NCBI GenBank assembly: GCA_030620095.1
Contig: JAUTXW010004481.1
Coordinates: 5,001 to 69,000, forward strand
DNA length: 64,000 bases
Source of the DNA: Kuschelorhynchus macadamiae
Lineage: Eukaryota > Arthropoda > Insecta > Coleoptera > Curculionidae
Reading direction: 5' to 3'
Shown: positions 46,222 to 58,539 of the stretch, one piece after another
Layout: each line of letters begins with the position of its first letter
How positions within the stretch are numbered: position 1 is the stretch's first letter
Made by a program: the position numbers and the translations under genes
The notes under the pieces: model-generated
Database searches by the model: none
The model's input: the letters and a program-made list of their open reading frames with translations, nothing else
Told to the model about the DNA's origin: nothing

Positions 46222-47280
46222 TTATATAAGACGTTTAGCAAAGAGAATCAAGGGGGCAAGAAAGCCAAGGGGGTCGAAAATACGAGCTACGTCGGATAGA
46301 ATTGTACGTTTAGTACAGAGATTATTTTCGAATCGAACGTTATATGAAAAAATGTCTCTCTTAGGGCACCATAGTAAGCCTAAGATTTTTAAAATGGTAT
46401 CAGAATTTTCATCAAAAGAAATACTTGTTTGGTGAACTGATGAAGGCAAAGTTTCTTGCGAATTACTCGACCATTTCCGAAGATCAAATTGACCTTTTTT
46501 TAGAACTGATATAAGTTCATTTTTAATTTTTAACGCCATATCTATGGAATCCGCCCCCCACGCGCAATCATCAACAAAGGTTCCGGAAGATAAAACAGTC
46601 GAGGCGAGGGGGAAATTCTTTGCATTTTCAACAGCCAATTGCTTAAGACAGCGCAAAGCAAGGAAAGGTGCTGAAGATACTCCGTAAGTGACAGTATTCA
46701 ATTCAAAATCTTGAATGGCTTCTTCATCAGATAACTTCCAGAGAATTCTTTGATAGGAACGATGGTTGGGTGTGACTAGAATTTGCCTATACATTTTCCT
46801 GATGTCAGCGGTGAACACAATTTTATAACGCCTAAAACGCAAAAGTATAGAGAAAAGATCTTGTTGCAATTTAGGACCAACCAACAAAGTTTCATTTAAT
46901 GATACACCTTCAGACGACTTACAGCTGGCATCGAAAACGACTCTAAGTTTTGTAGTGGAACTTTCAGGGCGCAGGATACAATGATGTGGAATATAATAGA
47001 ATTTAGATGATGGGTTTATATCTGAACTTACCGAAGACATATGGCCTAACTCCAAATACTCATCCATAAAGTCTTTATAGGAGTTATATAAAGAATTGTC
47101 TCGTTTTAGTTTCCTTTCAAGGGACAAAAAGCGACGAAGTGCAATTTCTCGAGAATTAGAGAAGAAAGGTTCACCAGATTTGAAAGTAAGTGATACAACG
47201 AAACGACAATCAGGATCTCTAGAATGAGAATTTAAAAACGATTTCTCGCACAATTGATCCTCTTCTGAAAGAGGGATCAC
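46222..47280 (-). pseudogene. BEL element B: reverse transcriptase
   Basis: A 352-codon open piece. LELGHM and LRVVFDAS precede the catalytic Asp in FTADIRKMYRQ (159). FVDD at 235-238 is the active-site box; most BEL elements have YVDD or FVDD. It ends in the A17 region (ARIFDPLGFLAP) at a stop at 46222. Upstream and downstream parts lie in other frames, so it is part of a broken polyprotein. Confidence 0.9.
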
Positions 47281-47342
47281 GCAAGGTACTTCCTCTATTT
47301 CCCAGATTTTTTTTAAGATGGAATCTATATTAGTGAAAACAG

Positions 47343-47913
47343 TTAAACACGTATACGTATACAGGTACGATATCCCTGTGTGTTAGCAGATCTTGGACAT
47401 GGTACTTTTTCCATGACGATCCATCCAAATAAAGTATTAAGAGCAACCGGATCATTTGGATTCCCATCGATTCGCCCGGATCTTAATAAATAAGGAAATA
47501 CATCAGCACCAAGAAGCATATCAATGGGCTTTGATATATAGAAATCAGGATCTGCAAGATCAATACCCTGTAAATGAGGCCAATCAGAAAACTTTAAGAT
47601 ACTACTAGGCATATGGGGACAAATATTTGCAAGAATTATAGCATCGATTTGTTGGAGAAGAATTATTGCCGTGCGGTCTTAAAATGCAAGTGATTCGACC
47701 TTTGGAAGAAATTAAGGATTGAGAACCGATTCCCGAAACTGGGATATTATAATGTGTTCTTTTAAGTTGCAGTTTACGAAAGCACTCTTCTGTAATGAAA
47801 CTAGAATCACTACCACTATCAAGCAGAACCCGGATTGTGTGCGGATGACCAAAGGCATCTGCTATGTCAACCTGAGCAGTAGACAGAAGAGCTGAAGAAG
47901 TGGGAGGCAACAT
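47343..47913 (-). pseudogene. BEL element B: aspartic protease (DUF1758), frameshifted
   Basis: Two frames. The first, from 47913, has the active-site VLLDSGSDSSFI. The second, to 47343, has the C-terminal half (DMLLGADVFPYLL, NTLFGWIV). A frameshift near 47610 separates them. Confidence 0.87.
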
Positions 47914-47983
47914 GCTAGTGAAAGACTGAACAAAAGATAAAGAAGTATTATTCTGAGGTTCTAAACTGGGGTACTATTAGACT

Positions 47984-49133
47984 CTACAGGAGAAATTTGC
48001 TCATGCGAGGATGTGCTAGGCGAATCTCTATTAATATGGAGCAAATAATGATGTTTCTGCTTACATATCTTACAAGTAAAATTTGACGAACAGTCTTTAT
48101 AGGCATGCAAACCCAAACAATTTGTGAATGTGAGCTATCGCAGAATAAACATTTATTTTTATTCCGAGGAGGCACTTGATTTGAGCTGGAACTAACAAAA
48201 GAAACAGAAGCTTTTTCAAAAGCTGGATTTTTAGATTTAAAACCTTTGAAGTTTGAAAGCAGACACAAAGAAGCCGAATCCAAAGCCTTACATTGATTGG
48301 CTAAAAATGTCTTTAAATTTTCGAAAGTAGGCATTTCTACGTTGCTATACTCTAATTCAAAACGTTTGACAGTGTTCGAATCGACTTTAGAAATCATCAT
48401 ATTGAACAATAAAAAGTCCCATTCATCAATAGGAAATGACAAAGTTGCAAGGGCATTTAAATTTTCAGAAAACGTATTTAATAACCGTCTAAGCTTTTCG
48501 GGTGATTCATCGCCCAGCTTAGGAAAATTATTAATCTTAGAATAATAAAGTGTGGCAAGCTTTCTTTTATTCTGATATCTATTTATCAATGCATCGTAGG
48601 CAATGTTATAATTGGCATCTGCCACTGGAATTGTTTTGACTAAATTAAGTGGCTCATTAATTAAAGACGTGATTAACTATTGAAATTTTTCAATATTGGA
48701 TAATGATCTGTTTTTGTGAATCAATGAATCAAACAAATCGATAAAAGAAGGCCAGTTTTGAAAATTACCATCAAAAATAGGCAGCGAAATTTTTGGAAGT
48801 TTTGCAGTTGGTTTTGGGTCGTTAGAAGACCTAGACGTCTCTGGAAAATCTTGCTTAAAAAGAGAATAAAAAATAGTTTCTGCAGAAAAAAATTGTTTTT
48901 CAAATTCTATTCTAATGTTATCTTCATCTTCAGGATTTTCGGATCACGCTAAAATCTCGGAATGAGCATTATTAAAATCTGTCATCAAATCGTTAAGTCG
49001 TAAACCTCTTACTTTAAACAATAAACGTTTATTTGGATCAGTTGAAGCCTCATTAGAGAGATTATAAATTTCTTTTATTCGACTCAAACAAAGATTGCGT
49101 ATAATTTCATAAGTTTTTTAGGTTAGGAGGCAT
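47984..49133 (-). pseudogene. BEL element B: Gag, several lesions
   Basis: Probable ATG at 49133-49131 followed by a stop after eight codons. The reading resumes in another frame and shows a second stop near 48950. Recognisable Gag (DUF1759) sequence is KISLPIFDGNFQNWPSF and SLSNIEKFQ, with another stop near 48680, then an open 213-codon piece from 48625. The zinc-knuckle region starts CLFCDSSHSQ and then shifts frame. Confidence 0.85.
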
Positions 49134-49470
49134 TGCAAAATAATAATAAAAAACAATTTAATTAAAAATAACACCAATTATATAAATTGTAAGATGCGAA
49201 ATATATTTCAATAGCTGTACGCCACTGTATATCGACGCTTGAGCTATATTGAAAGACGCTATGACGGTTCACGCCCGCAGCGTCCGCTGAGAACGAGAGT
49301 ACCCCAGCTAACCTCGAATCCAGGAACCTGAAATATTTTTAAATACAAGAAAGAAAAACTGCGAAGCAGCAAAATAAAACATTGAAATTAGAAATTAGAG
49401 ATATTCCTTGTTTTTACCAGAAACGAAATTAATACTAGGATCAAAATCCGTGCTCGAAATTGGACCAAAA

Positions 49471-49815
49471 TGTACGCGAAGTACAGAAAAGCGGTATTTA
49501 AAGACAAGGAATATTGAGAATAGAAATGATAACCAGAACGGTCCCCAAAATTCAATGTCTTACCTTACTGACGGGATAATGAGCACACACACTTCGTCGG
49601 CCGACGCCGCGACGTCTTGATTCGTTCTCTCTCTCTCTCTCTCTGAGAACGACTAGCGACTCAGTACCTTACCAGAGTCGCGCGGTTGGATTTGAACACC
49701 GAATTTAGAGGTAATGATACGCGCAAATTTACAAAAGAAAATTTAAAGTCGATGTTTTAATTTAGAATTAAATTACAAGTTTATAAATTAAATTAGATAT
49801 GGTCATTCCTAAACA
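49471..49815 (-). repeat. 5' LTR of BEL element B
   Basis: 345 bp. Differs from the 3' LTR mainly by a tacag insertion near 49482 and a longer 'cttcgtcggccgacgccgcg' segment near 49590. The adjacent interior (minus: TTTTGGTCCAATTTCGAGC) offers a TGG-starting candidate primer-binding site three bases in; the tRNA is not assigned. Confidence 0.92.
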
Positions 49816-52059
49816 TAATCAGAAATTCAACAAAACCATGTAACTATGTAGTAGCATGTTTTTTGTTTCTCTTCTTAACCCATTGCGTTTTACGGCACGT
49901 TTTTTATACAAGTTATCGGGTGTCTTTAAGGATAAAACTATTATACTTGGTATATTTATAATCAGCAAAAAGAGACCCCATTTCAGGGCATCTAAAAATA
50001 CAAAGGCGTCTTCCATGAAAAATATATTTTGAGTCTGCTACACATCTTTGAGATATCGTGAATACATAAAATAATTTTCTATAATCTACGTAAAAACTCT
50101 TGTAACGAGGTAACTTTAATTTTTGGGGAGTGTTTGCAGAGGCACAATGTGTAAACACGTTTTGTTTTTTAGGTTATTGACCAGTAAGATACGATCGTTA
50201 TTATTACACATTGAAACACGTTGCGCAAGGTGATGGTCTGTTGGCTCTAAAATGTGGCACTTGAATCTAGTTTTATCATTAGTCGGAGGAGGTCCGTCTC
50301 CTCGAAGTCCCGATGCAGTCGACTGATCAGCCATCCAGCTAGGCCACCACTCTAATAAGTAAGCAAATGGACTAGCCAGCCCCGTCTTCATGGCATACTG
50401 CCAATTTGCCAGTATACTAGCAGGTATTAAGAGATTGTCTCTATCTCATACACATACTGATTACAGGCATACACATACATGCTTCACACACACTCACTAT
50501 ATACAACTTGCTTAATCTTTAAGTGAGCACCGTAATCTTGGTTTATTTATCTTACACGAAATACACATCTTCCATCCCCTGACCAGCAGTCTATCCTTCA
50601 TGTCTCTCTCACACATAATACATAGGTCCCACACTTCAGGTCACTATCGCGGCCCTAGTTTAGGGGCTGGTCTAGCCCTGTGTCTCTCTCTGCACACATC
50701 GACACAAGCACACATAAGAAAACTCATCTGAAAGTGCCTATACTCATAGCCCTTGGTAAGTAACCTGGTAAGGTATCGAAGTGAATAATTTATTCGCGCA
50801 CGCGCATCAGAGGGGGAACAGGCGTTGGCTCCCATATCACCGTACTGTCATGCATTGGGGGTGTTGACCGTGCTAATTTAATTAATTTACATATTTACCT
50901 GTCAACTTTTTTGTTGTCTACACTGATGTTTTATTTCTTTTTATTTCCCGTCTACCTTTAGTGATGCTGTCTCTGTCTTGCACAACCTCTGTTTAACCGT
51001 TTTCAATTGCATAACTATACGCTTGTGGGCCTTTTACCCCAGAAATCCAACTGGTGCACCCGAGATTCAGCCATTAAATACTTTAAGTGATATAACAGGA
51101 CAATCATAAAGGTTTTTAACAATTTATTGACCTCTTAAAATTAAACCAATATTGGGGGGTAACGAATTACGAGAAAATGCTCTGTATATATAAGATATAA
51201 GTACAATATTATTCTTTTAGTCCTGGTGTAACAAAATATGTAAACTCATATAGGTCTTAGTATCTACAAGATTAAACCAATGAGTAGTTTGGCATATTTT
51301 CCTGTAATCTTCTTTGTATAATGTCTTTTTTTCTTTGGGCGTAATGGGGACCAAGAGTTCAGAGTTTCAAAGTATATTTTAATGACGTGCGAATTGCTGA
51401 CCAACGACGAAAGGGCCATATAACTTTCCTATATACTGTCAGGATTTTTGATAGTTGCTATGTAAATGTAAAACTTATACTTACCCTTCTCTGTCAATAC
51501 ACAAAATGTTGTTATTGCCTATATTTGTGTGTATTAGCATAAGTGGTTCCACATGTTCCGTTTAGCAGCTTTGTTCGGGGGGAAGCGGGAGACTCAACGG
51601 CTTAACGTGGAATGTACGGATTCTGCTATAAAGGATCAGATACTGTGAACGTGTGAGGCCTAGTTGTTCCCGTATTCGATCATGTTCGTCTGCCCAGTTC
51701 TACATAGCATATTAGCGTAAGGAGTAGGGAGTAGGAGGGGTGAGGGGATAGCTTGAAAGAAGAGGAGTGATTTAAAGATATGTCAAGTACAAGTTGGTGG
51801 TCGCAGTACGGTCCAGAGCCAGAAAACACTGAGATCACCCCCAAATCGTGCTGGCGATTGCCTTGTAGCAAAGCCATAAAACAAGCAAGTCAAGTAAATG
51901 AGTTAAGTAAATATGTCAGAGTCACAATGTTTAGGTGAACAGGAAGAAAGTAAATCGGCAACTAATTTCTAATAGTGCTAAATGCAAAGCAAAAGAAAAT
52001 TTGCCAAAAAGCCTTCATTTAACTTTTAAGCAACATAATGGAAATGTGTCTACCGTAAC
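49816..52059. other. No gene recognised
   Basis: Mixed sequence with a GC-richer part at 50100-50880. The 91-codon minus frame at 50116-50391 (WWPSWMADQSTAS) and the 63-codon frame at 50644-50835 have no domain that I know; they may be old repeat or non-coding RNA sequence. The remainder is AT-rich with no signal. Confidence 0.35.
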
Positions 52060-52109
52060 AACAAATGATATCAACTATTAAAGAAATAAAATTTGCACTC
52101 ACAAACACA

Positions 52110-52890
52110 ATATATCTTTGAATTGAAAGATTTAGAGAAGAAAGTACTGTTTTCGACAAAATCGAACGTGAGTGCAGTATGCCACTCAGACAAAAAATAG
52201 ATTTGGATGGTACATTTTCGTATTGTACTAAAAATTAATTGTAATAATTTACAGTTCAAATTGAATCAAGTGAATATTACATTTCCTTAGCATTTTGCTT
52301 ACTTCCAAACAAAAGGAAAGCACTTATAAAGTCCAATTTAATCTTCTGTGCGAAAGCTGCAGCGACATTAATTTAACTCTCACATGACATTAAAATAGTA
52401 GGTTGTCGATTTTACTTAAGACAAGCATGGTGCTGCAAATTACAAAACCTTGGCTCATTTAAAAAAATAAAAAGATGAAAAAGGACATATGTAAATGGTT
52501 ACAATACTGTTTTGGCTTACCATTTCTAAATCCAAGCGAGATCGGAGAATGCATCACTTATGGTTTAATAACATAAATGCCAGATAGTAATCGTGTTACA
52601 GTGTTTGGTGATTATCTAATATATTTTTATATTGGTGAAGATGCAACATTTCTTTCAAAAATACGAGCTGAAATGTCAAACAGCATGCAGAACACGTACA
52701 AATGCTCACGAAAGTTTCCACTGAAAATTTACAGAATATTTTTACTTTAGTCTTCCGCCAATATATACATTTTTAAATATATTTACACAGTTTCAAACGG
52801 ATATTAATATTAAACCTCTATATATCAACGAAAAACTTAGTAAGAAAACGACAAGAATTTTTTGACCAAAAAAATATGTCAGTATGAATG
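52110..52890 (+). pseudogene. Decayed MULE-type transposase
   Basis: Plus-strand fragments in shifting frames follow the order of the MULE transposase domain of insects: DGTFSYCTKN near 52206 (first catalytic Asp), LAFCLLPNKRKA near 52290, VGCRFYLRQAWCCKLQNLG near 52400, FGLPFLNPSEIGEC at 52510-52555, MPDSNRV and FGDYLI near 52600, then FLNIFTQFQTDIN near 52770. Stops and shifts occur throughout. No terminal repeats were located. In life it would cut and paste DNA with a 9-10-bp duplication. Confidence 0.75.
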
Positions 52891-53780
52891 TAATGAAATT
52901 TCGTGTAATGTGTTTATATGTATAAAATAAATAATAAATTTATTCACTACTAATTTTAATAGATTTCTTAGGTATAATTTGGGTGTGACATTTTTTATCA
53001 AAAAGTCAGGGTGTTGAATTCTGCAAATCCCATATAGAATGCACTAGAAAAACAAAAAATACTGAAAAAGCTTATTTTATTTTATCTTTTTTCATCATAC
53101 GAAAATTCTATGAAAATTGTCAGTGCACCAGAAACCCGTTAACAATGCGCAGAGTTTTTAGTCCGCATATCGTGGTTGGTAATAGAACTCTGTAATTCAA
53201 GTACTGGATTAAGGGAATCAGTTAGTCGGTCCGCAATTCGTGGCCGTGTTTTTTTATATGTTCCTACACAAAAATAAAAACATAAAAAAAATATTTTTTA
53301 ATAACACCTGAGTGAGAAGGAAATGTCTTTCGCATGTATATACATTTCTTATTTAGTTCTAAGCAGTCGGGTTTTTTTTTTAATAATTTATACTTAATGA
53401 TTTAATCTTGGACTATACCTAAAAAGTAGCACTGAAAATGACGAATGCCGAAAACGATCCGCTATAGTAATATAAAAGGTTATATAAGATGCATTTAATA
53501 GCTGCTAAGGAGATACTAAAAACTGCCAGACCCAGCATTTTTGACTTCCCAGCTTAAAAGAAATATTCGTTGGCGACATAATCGCATATTTTAAAATAGG
53601 CCTATGATGAGCGCAGTTTCCAGGGAGGTTGTACAAGTAACTCAATGATACTTAGGTATTGTAGTTCCAATAACCCAAATTCCCTACACCTCTCAACATA
53701 CTTCGACCAGAACCTAAATGATTAGGATTAATTCAGGGGATAAATTATGTGTTCGTGTTTAGAGTGTACATCAATCTTAC
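52891..53780. other. No gene recognised; lies downstream of the exon's donor site
   Basis: AT-rich. If the exon at 53781-54414 is real, the part from 53780 down is its following intron. Confidence 0.4.
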
Positions 53781-54414
53781 CTGGATTTTCGGAAAGAAAA
53801 GCTTTATCAAATGCCAGTAATTCACCATTTTCAGTCCGGATATTTTCTAAATATAATTTAATTCTGTTTTCCAGATTTATTTCAAAGCATATGTTCAGAT
53901 TGTCCACGGATCGATAGGATTGCATGGGTTTCTTCCTTTCCGTTTTCCTCAAATCAGTAAGCGATTTTGACAATGGTCGTCTTCTCAGTAAGTAAAGGGA
54001 ATCGACATGCTTTAATCTGCTATAAGAAATCTTTTCAGAATCACTTCGGTCTATATTACGCGTTGAATTTGAACTAAGCGACTTTTTTGCATCATTTTGA
54101 TCTTTTGATACACCTTTTGACTCAGTGTTCTTTTTCTTAAAAGCGGATTCCCAAAATAACTTTTTTTCTTGGACATTATTTTGCAATTTAATTTTTTTTG
54201 CGTTTTCGCATAGAGCATTTCCGTTCCCACAAATGTTTTTATTCGCTTTTCTTGAATCACTATAAGTTTTGACAACAGCCAAAGGTGTATGATGTTTTTG
54301 AGGATTGACTTTAGAGGATTTAATCGTCTCTTCTTTCTTTTCGTTTATAGAAAATGAAGAGTCCTTGTGAGTATCTCCACAATTTAATGGTGACGATTTT
54401 TGAAGTGAAAACAT
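53781..54414 (-). CDS. Host gene exon, 211 codons, disordered basic protein
   Basis: An open minus-strand frame bounded by good splice signals. Acceptor: 'attgtgttttcag' directly before the ATG at 54414. Donor: TCCAG/GTAAGATT at 53781/53780, leaving phase 1. The encoded segment is rich in Lys, Ser and Asn and looks disordered (HVDSLYLLRRRPLSKSLTDL, SYRSVDNLNICFEINLENRI, FLSENP). I recognise no domain or enzyme motif. Reading could start at the ATG at the exon's first base or continue from an upstream exon. Beyond the donor the frame runs on only 18 codons. No transposon similarity is visible, and this is the best candidate for a host gene. Confidence 0.65.
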
Positions 54415-57039
54415 CTGAAAACACAATAACTATTTTAAATATTGTACAGGACAAGAGTAGTGTTAGTGGATAGAATAATATGGTTAAATGGGTTTTTAGA
54501 ATTTTATTTGAAACAAGGTTTGTAAAAAAAATAAGCAAATGACATCGGCAAAATAAAAAAACTGAAGAACCGTCCATAATTTTGTTTGTTAGTAATACAG
54601 TTATGCAGTCCGAGTTTTACACTACACCTCCGTTTTGGTGTCAGGTCATTTGGGCGCCATAACTTTAATCCTACGGACGCACGCGGACTGCGGTCAGGCT
54701 TGTTCCCTAATCGGTTACTATGCAAGTGAATTGGGCTAAAATATAATCAAGCAAACCTTTAAATCCTCTTTATGTACGGCCCCGCTCTGATTAGAAAGAT
54801 GATAAGGTTTATGACTACTTTCAGTTAGCCAAATTAAGAACGAAACTCGAAAACCCAACTGTATCTGCAGTGTAACTTGCACAAACCACAGTGGAGCGTT
54901 GTTGGCGTTCTTACGGAGCAGCTTGATGTATAGTAGAATAAATTAATCTGTTGTCATGTAGAAACCCTTGATAGTTAAAACATAGATATTTCGAGAAATC
55001 AGATTAAATAGGTCAATTTTGTAGACCAGAGATGAGGATCTAGACACTTCGCAGTATCAAAATGCAGTTACTATAACAGTTAACTCTGACTCAGAGGCTA
55101 TGAAGGTAGATGTGTTATACTATCGTCACACCAGTAGTTGCTATTTAAGTCTCTATGTGCCCCCGATAAAAGTAGTCACCCCACCACCAATATGAGAAAA
55201 GGAAGACCTGCTGATTCACTGCTGTATTACGCAGATAATAACCTTTGTGTATTGCTAACAATAAAAAAGCGGGCATAAGTGTTTTTGAAAGAGGGGACTA
55301 AAGTCAATAATGGAACCTGTTCTTCTAAATACTGAACTAAACATTACCTTAGACTTTTTTTAGTAAGACATTTTATGAAGCTATATTACAAAAGGTATAA
55401 AAATTTGCCTTAAGCTCAATTGCTTTTTCTTTGATTTACATTTAGGTTCATGTGTGGCAATGTTCGTAATTGTATACGCTTAGGACGAATCTTTGTTTCT
55501 AAAAAATGAGTTGAATTAGATCGATATTTTAGAACCTTCTTTCATATTTTTAAACTAGTTACTACTAATATTAAATTAGCAAACATTTATTATTCTAATT
55601 AGTGACAAGCGGTGTTAGTCAAAAGCTAAGAGCTATTTATTATTGATTCAAATTAGTATGCATTTCTTTAGCAAATACACTCAGCTTACCTTTTTATTAC
55701 TTCTTCTTAGTTGCTTTTATTTTAACTATATACTTAATATTTTTTAGGGGTGCTTAGGAGGATACATAGGAAAATTGCAATTTTTGTGATAAAAATACCA
55801 GAAAAAAAAATCTATTTCAATCGCGTAAGATTCATTAATTCATATTCTCATTATCCACTAATTTTATCAATCTAAAATTATTAGACGATAAGAAAACGTA
55901 TGCTTTCACCAAAATCAATGTATTGAAAATGATTTCCATTTTTTTTTAAATTAATAAACGCGAAATGCGTTTTTTTAAAAATTTAAATGGGTAAATAAAA
56001 GCATTCAAAAATTTAAAATAGGAGTCTCTGTAGTAAATATTCTTTTATACTTTGTAAATATCATATCTAGTAAAGCATATCTGTTTTACAGGTTTTAAAT
56101 ATAGAAGATTTCATAAATCCTATACATTTTAAAGTTAAATGTTTCAATATATTTTTTATTTTCGTTGGTGAACATTAATATATTATTTGCATATATTCTT
56201 TCAAAAACAAAAAGATTTATTGTTATTATTCCTTCTCAAACGTTCACGACTTCAAGTTATTGGTAAATATTAATATCAATTATTTATTTAGTGAACTTGA
56301 AATTTGTTTAGAAATGACTTTCTGATAGGTAGCTTTTACTTTTAAACTGGAACTGGTTTATGGTAAAGTATGCCAAACATTTAATATTTAAAATCTCACT
56401 TTTTTCTTTATTTACAGAGTGATAATAGTTAATGTGAATATAAAAATATTTCTTAGTGATAGTAAACAACTAAGTTCAGTGACGTCATCGAGCTAGTATG
56501 CAACTTCTCATATGACACAAATTAAAGTAAGCATTAGAAAGAAATATATGAAATCCGTGTAAGAATTAAGTATCCCTTAAGTCTTACAGAGGTATGTATG
56601 ATGTGTACCAATTCCATATTTGAATATTTTATTTAATTTTGAGTGAATTACTGATTTTTTTTCCTGAAGTCTTATATTTTTTCTATAATTAAATATAAAG
56701 TATTTTGGTAGCCGTATCAATGGTGTCATCCGTTCTGTATGTTGTATAGAATATAATATAGGGATACCATATCATATATTTACAAAGGCTATATTGCTAG
56801 TAAGGAGCTAATATCAACAACGTGAAATGTATGTATACACAACCACCTATCTATAGCTGCTTGGAAATCGTCCCATATGCACAAATCACGGCAAGTAACA
56901 ATAATTTTTAAAGAGAATATGGCGTCAAAAACCGTAATTTATCGAAGATGCGTAAACTCTCATGTCACATAGAAAGTTTTCCGTATTTGCTATCCATGGA
57001 ACTGAATGTACATGGAGGTTTTTTTCCGTTGATATTGTA
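54415..57039. other. Probable intron or upstream region; no other gene recognised
   Basis: On the minus strand this is upstream of the exon. A GC-richer patch at about 54600-54720 (acggacgcacgcggactgcgg) might be a first exon or promoter, but I could not fix a donor site or start. The rest is AT-rich without signal. Confidence 0.35.
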
Positions 57040-58537
57040 GGCTGAACGGTAAGAGATACAAAAAAACTAAGATACGTATCCCGTTCTCTTTTTTAGTGTT
57101 TAGTTTACTGGCGCGATTAGATCTACGTCAACTGGATTGGTTTAGAAAATACAGGGTGGTTCTCAAAATTTCCCGTTTGTTATTAATTTTTATTACTAGG
57201 TTATTTACGCTTTTCTAGCTTTAGACCGATATTTTGAGCGTTACCCGGAAGGACGACAGCCAGAAAAACAAATATTTTAAAGATTATATGACAATTTAAG
57301 TGCGTATTGATCATTCGCAAAACCAAGAGATAAGAGTTACAATAAGGAAAATAAAGAAAGAGATGAGATAAATATATTAGCAATATCTAGCGGTAATATT
57401 GACAAAGACTTTGGCATAAGTAAATCTAAAGTTCTAAAAACGTTAAAAAAGCATAAGTTTAAACCGTATAAAATAAGGAAAGTTAATAACTTACATCCTG
57501 GAGATGAAGAACGGCGTTTAGAATTTTGTCATTGGTATTTGCAACAGATTAATCGGAATCCCAATTTTTTTCAAAATGTGATATGGACTGACGAAGCTTT
57601 TATATCTAACGAAATCGATATTGGTCAAACATAAATCATCATCAGACCGTCGCTAGGGTACAACAAGGACGCTTTGGGTTCGATGTGTGGGTGGCACTTA
57701 TCAAAATAGAGTCCTTAACTACAGGATTTATAATGAAAATTTGAATGCTGAAAGATACATCCAAATTTTGGAAGAACGAGTTGGATAACATGCCATTAAC
57801 TGCAAGAAATAATGTTCATCTACAACAAGACGGTGCCCCAGCCCATAACAGCCATATGGTAAGACACTTACTAACTGTCAATTTCGGCGAAAATTGGCTT
57901 GGTACATATGGACCAAACAAATAGCCTTCGCGTTCTACCGACCCGACGCGACGCCACTAGACTTTTATTTTTGGGGATAATCGTTAAGTATTCAAGGTAA
58001 TTGTTGAGTTGTTATTATAATTGTTTGTTGTTTTTTGTAAATGTTTTGGTTTATCAATGTTTTAATATTCTTGGTAACTGAGTTTTTAAGATACCTTAAT
58101 GATAATTATAAAATAAAAGAATAATGATTCAATCCATGACCAACTAAAAGAAAAAAATGGACAAAAAAAATATTAGGTATTATATATTGGTGCAATCGCA
58201 AAAAAAAATGCAATATTTATAGATACTTAGATATAGGGTATCCCATTTAAGAAAATGCTACTTTTGATAAAATCTCAAAAATTAAAACATCTATACTTTT
58301 TTTAAGTACGAGGCTGGATTCTACGTAAAAAGTCATAAAAGTTTTCTATTTAAAGTTTTTTTTATCTCCGTAAATAACCGAGTAATAAAAAATAATAACA
58401 AACGGGAGATTTTGAGAATCTTCCTGTATTTTCTAAATCAATCCAGTTAGCGTAGATCTGACCGCGCCATTAAACTAAACACTAAAGAAGAAAACGGGAT
58501 ACGTATCTTAGTTTTTTGTTTCTCTTACCGTTCAGCC
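57040..58537 (+). mobile_element. IS630/Tc1/mariner-type transposon with about 175-bp TIRs
   Basis: The left end reads GGCTGAACGGTAAGAGATAC and the right end, complemented, GGCTGAACGGTAAGAGAAAC. Similarity continues through 'actaagatacgtatcccgtt', 'agatctacg', 'aactggattg', 'agaaaatacagg' and 'cccgtttgttatta' to about 57215 and 58370. TA is on both sides (57038-57039, 58538-58539). The interior holds a degenerate transposase. Confidence 0.88.
57334..57980 (+). pseudogene. Transposase of the Tc1/mariner-type element, degenerate
   Basis: The N-terminal helix-turn-helix part is legible (ISKSKVLKTLKKHKFKPYKI), then RRLEFCHWYLQQI. First catalytic Asp in WTDEAFIS (57590-57592); second in QQDGAPAH (57829-57831); third in the DATPLDFYFWG block near 57950. 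That D...D...D spacing and the WTDEA/QDGAPAH words are typical of the IS630-Tc1-mariner superfamily. Stops (for example near 57631) and frameshifts break it, and the C-terminal tail after FYFWG is missing. Confidence 0.87.
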
Positions 58538-58539
58538 TA

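Larger units (their letters stand above)
43580..49815 (-). mobile_element. BEL/Pao retrotransposon B, complete with two LTRs
   Basis: A 6,236-bp element on the minus strand. Both LTRs start TG and end CA (minus: TGTTTAGGAATG to CGCGTACA). Flanks taata (43575-43579) and taatc (49816-49820) agree in four of five bases, consistent with a short target duplication. The interior runs gag, protease, RT, RNase H, integrase and DUF5641 in BEL/Pao order. Many stops and frameshifts make it non-autonomous. Confidence 0.93.

Noticed and set aside
50116..50391. 91-codon minus frame as a gene
   Set aside because: No recognisable domain or splice context; the GC-richer setting alone is not enough.
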